64,000 bases of DNA from Streptomyces sp. NBC_00335. Its GTDB lineage: Bacteria > Actinomycetota > Actinomycetes > Streptomycetales > Streptomycetaceae. The stretch lies in assembly GCF_036127095.1 (NCBI RefSeq), contig NZ_CP108006.1:62001-126000 (forward strand), in the 5' to 3' direction. The notes beneath the pieces are model-generated. The model ran no database searches. It saw only the letters and a program-made list of their open reading frames with translations, and was not told where the DNA came from. The first letter of the stretch is position 1, and each line of letters opens with the position of its first letter. A program made the translations under genes and the position numbers. Below are positions 60,397 through 64,000 of the stretch, piece after piece.

Positions 60397-60915
60397 TCAG
60401 TCGGCGGCCAGAGCCGCGCTGCCGCGCACGACGCGGGCGAGCAGGTCCAGGAACACCGCGCGCTCCTCGACGGAAAGCCCGCCCACCATCGCCTCAAGCC
60501 GCCCGAAATGCTCGGAGGCCATGTCACGCAGGCGCTGCGCCCCGCGCGCGGTCAGAACGGCCACCGTGCCCCGGCCGTCCTCCATGGACGGGCGGCGGGC
60601 GATCAGACCCTCGCGCTCAAGGCCGTCCAGCAGGCCGGTGACCGTGGCCCTGGAGACATCGAGGTCGACGGCAAGGCGCGAGGGGGACTTCTCCCCGCCA
60701 TGGTCTTCGAGGTCGGCGAGCAGTCGGTAGCGCCCTGTCGACAGGCCGAACCTGGCGAAGTGCGCCTCGGCCGCCCGGCCGACCCTCGCGCCCGCCGAGA
60801 TCAGCCGCACCGCGACCAGCACCGCCTGCGGATCGACCTCCAGGCCGTAGTGCTCGACCTGCCGCCTGGCCTGGTCCAGCGTGGGCGTCTCACCGTCGAT
60901 GCCGTCCCTCGTCAT
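60397..60915 (-). CDS. MarR-family regulator
   Basis: The 172-residue protein has a winged-helix core: LSTGRYRLLADLEDHGGEKS, PSRLAVDLDVSRATVTGLLD and GLIARRPSMEDGRGTVAVLT (wing with the DxR turn). MarR dimers repress and release on binding phenolic or redox ligands. It likely controls itself and the NmrA/membrane pair through matching palindromes on both sides. ATG 60915 is chosen over the upstream start in the promoter. Confidence 0.87.
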   Translation of the reverse strand: MTRDGIDGETPTLDQARRQVEHYGLEVDPQAVLVAVRLISAGARVGRAAEAHFARFGLSTGRYRLLADLEDHGGEKSPSRLAVDLDVSRATVTGLLDGLEREGLIARRPSMEDGRGTVAVLTARGAQRLRDMASEHFGRLEAMVGGLSVEERAVFLDLLARVVRGSAALAAD

Positions 60916-60918
60916 GCA

Positions 60919-60937
60919 AATAATATGGCGGCTAATC
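60919..60937 (-). promoter_or_regulatory. MarR autoregulatory operator
   Basis: AATATGGCGGCTAATC, just upstream of the MarR start, shares the AAT-N2-GGCG-R-CTAA core with the site at 60325, suggesting self-repression. Confidence 0.55.
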
Positions 60938-61059
60938 ACTTTGACTGTCAAGGCCCCCGAAGGGTCCGTCCCGGCCGCCTGGGGCCTACCGGCCGATGGG
61001 ACCGGCCGGGTGGCCTCCGGCCCGCACCGGCCGCGTACGACAGCGCCCGACCCCCGGGG

Positions 61060-61626
61060 TCACTTTCCGTCGGTGATGAAGTAGTCGTTCTTCAGGTACT
61101 CCAGGGTGTAGCTGCCCAGGTCTTCCTCGGTGAAGGTGGCGGAAGACCTGACCGCTTCGAGCGGCATCTCGATCTTGTCGAGGGTGTGGACGGAGACGCG
61201 CTGAGGATCCACCGTCGCGGTCCGGAGGGCCTTCTTCTGCTCGGGTGAGATCATCTGGAACACGATCACGTACGTCGACGTGCACGGACCGAACCCCTGA
61301 TCCTCTGCCTTCTTCGCACCCGGCCCGGCCACTTCGCAGACCGTGCCGATGTCCTCCCGCCCCAAGCCGTGGAGGTACTGCTCGTACCGCTGGATCGCGC
61401 GTTCCTTCGTCCTGGGCGCAGGCTGGTCAGCGCTCACCGTCGCCGACGGCTTCTCGGTTCCGGCGGACGCGGACGGCGTGCCCGACGGTGCTCTCGCCGG
61501 TGTGGACGCGGACGGCTGCGAAGGCTTTGCGTCAGGGTTCGCCTTCGACTTCTCCGGACCGCACCCGCACGCCACCACCGCCACGCATGCCGTCACCACC
61601 ACGCTCACCATCGTCCGCGTTCTCAT
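61060..61626 (-). CDS. Lipoprotein of unknown function
   Basis: The 188-residue protein has a signal peptide with VTACVAVVACGCGPEKSK (lipobox near VACGC), a long Ser/Pro/Ala/Thr linker and a folded C-terminal domain (ERAIQRYEQYLHGLGREDIG; CEVAGPGAKK; FGPCTSTYVIVFQ), two of whose cysteines may pair. The domain resembles small DUF4878/NTF2-like exported proteins. Confidence 0.7.
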   Translation of the reverse strand: MRTRTMVSVVVTACVAVVACGCGPEKSKANPDAKPSQPSASTPARAPSGTPSASAGTEKPSATVSADQPAPRTKERAIQRYEQYLHGLGREDIGTVCEVAGPGAKKAEDQGFGPCTSTYVIVFQMISPEQKKALRTATVDPQRVSVHTLDKIEMPLEAVRSSATFTEEDLGSYTLEYLKNDYFITDGK

Positions 61627-61815
61627 TCAGATCCCCTCCACCGGCCGGCTGCTGCCCATCAAGAGCTCACGCAGGATCCCACGGAACGGTTCCCGCCCCC
61701 GCGGCCTGGAGCCGGTGGCAGCCTCGGCCTTGGCCTTGGTGACCAGAGCATTCGCGGCGTCCGCGGCGGGCCGAGCCTGTTCGACCGGGGCCCGAGATTG
61801 AACGAAACTGGGCGG

Positions 61816-62325
61816 ATGCCGTCGACCGAAGCAGCAGCCAGCGAACTACAGGACCGCGCGACGCTCTGGAGCGTGGGCGAGATCCCAGCGAGCGATGTCG
61901 TCAGCGCGGCCTGTGACGCGCTCGTCGCCGGCCTGGACAGCCCCGGACTTCGGGTGCTGGCAGCCTGCACACGCGCCGAGGCGGACTACGAGGTGCACGA
62001 CTTGCTCCCCGAAGCGCTCGGTGAGCTCGGCCTCATCTTCCATCCGGCCGCCACCGAGGCCGGCCGAGAAGCCGCCGTGCGAGCGCTCGCACGACGCACG
62101 CTGGCCGGCGAGCTGAAGCCTTGGGAGCTCACCTTCCGGATCAACCAGCGTTACGGGCACGAGGTGCCCCTGACAGCACGGCTCGCCGAACTCGATGACG
62201 AGTACGCCTTCCTCGAAGACAGCGGCGACGAAGCAGCTCAGATCGATGCTGAGGTCATGGCCGAAGCCCGCCGCCTCGCCGCAGTCCACCCCCGCGTGAT
62301 CACGGATGATCGGGCGTCGGGCTGA
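61816..62325 (+). CDS. Hypothetical protein
   Basis: The 169-residue protein is helical and acidic (ATLWSVGEIPASDVVSAACD; TRAEADYEVHDLLPEALGEL; LIFHPAATEAGREAAVRALA). I do not recognise the family. ATG 61816 is chosen after GGGCGG. Confidence 0.55.
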   Translation: MPSTEAAASELQDRATLWSVGEIPASDVVSAACDALVAGLDSPGLRVLAACTRAEADYEVHDLLPEALGELGLIFHPAATEAGREAAVRALARRTLAGELKPWELTFRINQRYGHEVPLTARLAELDDEYAFLEDSGDEAAQIDAEVMAEARRLAAVHPRVITDDRASG

Positions 62326-62443
62326 CCACCCGTTCCTGCTCCTCGAAGCCGCAGGTCGGTGTCCCGTCTCAGTTGATCTTGCCGATGGAGCAGCCCGCCT
62401 CGGCAGTGCCTTCGCCTGCGCCCGATGCCCCGGTCGTGATCGG

Positions 62444-63088
62444 TCAGCGCGCGAGGGAGACGGCGAAGGGCTTGAAGCCGTGTCGGCGCAGGATGTGGGG
62501 CACGACCAGGATCATGGCCTCGGTGGCGCGGGCCGTGGTGATGCCGCCGAGGTCTTCGATCCGTTCGGGCTGCCAGCCCAGGTCGCCGAGCAGGCCGGCG
62601 ACGGTCTTCTTCACGTCCTCGTCGTCGCCCGAGAGGTAGGCGGTCGGTGGGGTGGTCAGGGTTTCGGGAGCGGTCATGACCGTGAAGAGCATGGTGTTGA
62701 GGGTCTTCACCACATGGGTGTCGGGGAGCGCGCCCTGGAGCTTCTCGGCGAGGCTGCTGCCGGGATAGCAGAGGTCGCCGGGCAGGCCGTCAGCGGCGTC
62801 GCGGGTGGCGTTGGAGACGTCGATGAGGATCTTGCCGGCGAGTTCGGTGCGCAGGTCGGTGAGGCGGTCCAGGGAGGTGTCGCCGGGCGTCGCGTTGATC
62901 ACGATGTCCGCGGTGCGGGCGGTGGTGCGCTGGTCGGCGAAGGAGACGTGCGGGTCGAGACCGGCGGTGCGGGTGGCAGTGTCCTCGGGGTTCTGGCTGC
63001 CAAGGATGACGTGGTGTCCGGCTGCGGAGAGCTTGCGGGCGAGGTTGGTGCCGACGCGGCCGGCGCCCAGGATGCCGATGTTGGTCAT
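62444..63088 (-). CDS. NADPH-dependent F420 reductase-like oxidoreductase
   Basis: The 214-residue protein opens with NIGILGAGRVGTNLARKLSA and has HHVILGSQNPEDTA, IVINATPGDTSLDRL and THVVKTLNTMLFTVM. This is the pattern of NADP-dependent F420 oxidoreductase/NADP-binding 2 proteins, which move hydride between NADPH and F420 or reduce small substrates. It is followed after 51 bases by the IMPase-like gene, and a short operon is likely. Confidence 0.78.
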   Translation of the reverse strand: MTNIGILGAGRVGTNLARKLSAAGHHVILGSQNPEDTATRTAGLDPHVSFADQRTTARTADIVINATPGDTSLDRLTDLRTELAGKILIDVSNATRDAADGLPGDLCYPGSSLAEKLQGALPDTHVVKTLNTMLFTVMTAPETLTTPPTAYLSGDDEDVKKTVAGLLGDLGWQPERIEDLGGITTARATEAMILVVPHILRRHGFKPFAVSLAR

Positions 63089-63139
63089 GGGGTGATGCTC
63101 CTTGGGATATCGGGTGGGGACGGGCGGAGACGACTGCGG

Positions 63140-63952
63140 TCAGGCGATCGGCGCAAGGACCTTGAGGGCGGCGGCGTGGACGCCGGGTGCAGCGGCCAGG
63201 AAGTCGCGGCTGGCGGTGTTCCAGGGTTCGCCCGTCAGGTCGGTGACGGCGCCGCCGGCTTCGGAGACGAGCAGGGCGCCGGCGACCAGGCCGGAGCGGA
63301 CGTCGGAGAACTGCCAGAACGCGTCCATGCGTCCGGCGGCGACGTGGATGAGCTGCATCGTGGCGGGCACGGAGACACGTACGACCAGTCCGTTGATGAG
63401 CATCGCGGTGACGGAGTCGCCGATCCGCCGGAAGGTGCGCTCGTCCTCGCCGGGCTTGGCCTGGCCGGTGCCGATGAGCGCGGCGCCCAGGTCGGTCTTG
63501 GCGGAAACCTTCAGGGGCCGGTCGTTCAGGCGGGCGCCGCCGCCGGCGGCCGCGGTGTAGGTGTCGCCGGTCAGCGGCAGGTGGACGACGGTGAGTACCG
63601 GCTGGTTGTCTCGGACGAGGGTGGCGGTGACGGCCCAGTCGTCCATGCCGTGGACGTGGTTGATGTTGCCCTCGGCGGGGTCGACGACCCACCACTCCCC
63701 CGGCGGGAGCGCGCCGCCGGCCAGCTCGTCCTCGGCCCACAGGGACCCCGGCCGGGCCCGCAGCAGTGGTTCCCGCAGCACGTCCAGCACCGCGTCGTCG
63801 TTGGCGTGGATCTCGCCGACGACCTCGTCCAGACTCACGCCCCGGGGGTGTGAGGTGTAGCGGTCGCGCAGTGTGACGCCGGCGGTCTTCACGGCGGCGG
63901 TCACCTCGGACAGGAGCGGCGTACCGGCGGCGAAAGGCATGGCTGTGCTCAT
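63140..63952 (-). CDS. Inositol monophosphatase-family protein with altered metal motif
   Basis: The 270-residue protein follows the IMPase order: SLWAEDELAGGALPPGEWWV, then DPAEGNINHVHGMDDWAVTA, LPLTGDTYTAAAGGGARLND and a C-terminal GALLVSEAGGAVTDLTGEPW. The standard DP(I/L)DGTxNF motif, whose aspartates bind magnesium, reads DPAEGNINH, so D becomes E, and the later WDVAAG motif reads SDVRSG. Phosphatase activity may be lost or shifted. It continues towards the window edge as the first gene of the pair. Confidence 0.78.
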   Translation of the reverse strand: MSTAMPFAAGTPLLSEVTAAVKTAGVTLRDRYTSHPRGVSLDEVVGEIHANDDAVLDVLREPLLRARPGSLWAEDELAGGALPPGEWWVVDPAEGNINHVHGMDDWAVTATLVRDNQPVLTVVHLPLTGDTYTAAAGGGARLNDRPLKVSAKTDLGAALIGTGQAKPGEDERTFRRIGDSVTAMLINGLVVRVSVPATMQLIHVAAGRMDAFWQFSDVRSGLVAGALLVSEAGGAVTDLTGEPWNTASRDFLAAAPGVHAAALKVLAPIA

Positions 63953-64000
63953 GACGGGCTCCCTGGGTTCGGTCGAAGCGGGGCGGTTGTCTCGCCCCCG

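Overview
The window is high-GC DNA with frequent GTG starts, tight ATGA/GTGA gene overlaps, a SpoIIE-type phosphatase, secreted sortases and a bacterial terpene cyclase. All of this points to a Streptomyces or close relative. The right half carries several insertion-sequence relics and broken genes, as is common in accessory or arm regions of such chromosomes.

Region 1 (about 1 to 28.8 kb) is the main interest. It reads as one catabolic island of 25 genes in at least six transcription units. One operon (7.36 to 17.6 kb) holds a tandem nitrilase-type amidohydrolase, a protein resembling plant red chlorophyll catabolite reductase (RCCR), a chlorophyllase-like hydrolase, a Rieske oxygenase of the kind that includes pheophorbide a oxygenase, a second diverged RCCR/bilin-reductase-like protein, a calycin-like protein, a short-chain dehydrogenase resembling chlorophyll b reductase (NYC1/NOL), a membrane protein, a maleate-isomerase-family protein and a secreted FG-GAP protein. 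Upstream (0.1 to 7 kb) are a flavin reductase fused to a degenerate HMGL-like domain, an acyl-CoA-dehydrogenase-fold flavoprotein, two aldehyde dehydrogenases and an FAD monooxygenase. Downstream on the minus strand are two secreted chlorophyllase/cutinase-like hydrolases and an MFS transporter, then a long-chain acyl-CoA ligase, an acetoacetate-decarboxylase-like protein, a membrane protein and a GMC oxidoreductase. A flavin monooxygenase and a second maleate-isomerase-like protein close the island on the plus strand.

My reading is that this is a bacterial chlorophyll-degradation island. Secreted hydrolases would remove phytol (and possibly attack plant polymers), the reductase/Rieske/RCCR enzymes would process the ring as plants do, flavin monooxygenases and an amidase would break down the linear tetrapyrrole, and GMC oxidase, aldehyde dehydrogenase and acyl-CoA ligase would consume phytol. 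The family matches are read directly from the proteins. The pathway is inference. No Mg-dechelatase (SGR), 7-hydroxymethyl chlorophyll a reductase or ferredoxin partner is recognisable here. A shared operator built on a 14-bp palindrome (consensus near GGAAACACTGTTCC) precedes four of the units and ties them into one regulon. A second operator type (TGACCGSSCGGTCA pairs) sits between the GMC oxidase and the flavin monooxygenase.

Region 2 (28.8 to 48 kb) is a mosaic. It has three IS5-type transposase relics, HEAT-repeat and small hypothetical proteins, a PAS/GAF/PP2C phosphatase, an AraC regulator, a cold-shock-like protein, a truncated TetR gene, two tandem sortase-like proteins, a GNAT acetyltransferase, a secreted lipase behind twin palindromic operators, small membrane proteins and a membrane-anchored esterase.

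Region 3 (48 to 64 kb) has a DHA2-type MFS transporter with three C-terminal carboxypeptidase-regulatory-like repeats, a NUDIX-like protein, an ISL3 transposase relic, a second HEAT protein, a two-domain acetyltransferase, a terpene cyclase with a degenerate aspartate-rich motif, a DUF4236 protein, a MarR-controlled NAD(P)-binding/membrane protein pair, a lipoprotein, an F420/NADP-type oxidoreductase and an inositol-monophosphatase-family protein with an altered metal-binding motif. No tRNA, rRNA or CRISPR array was seen.
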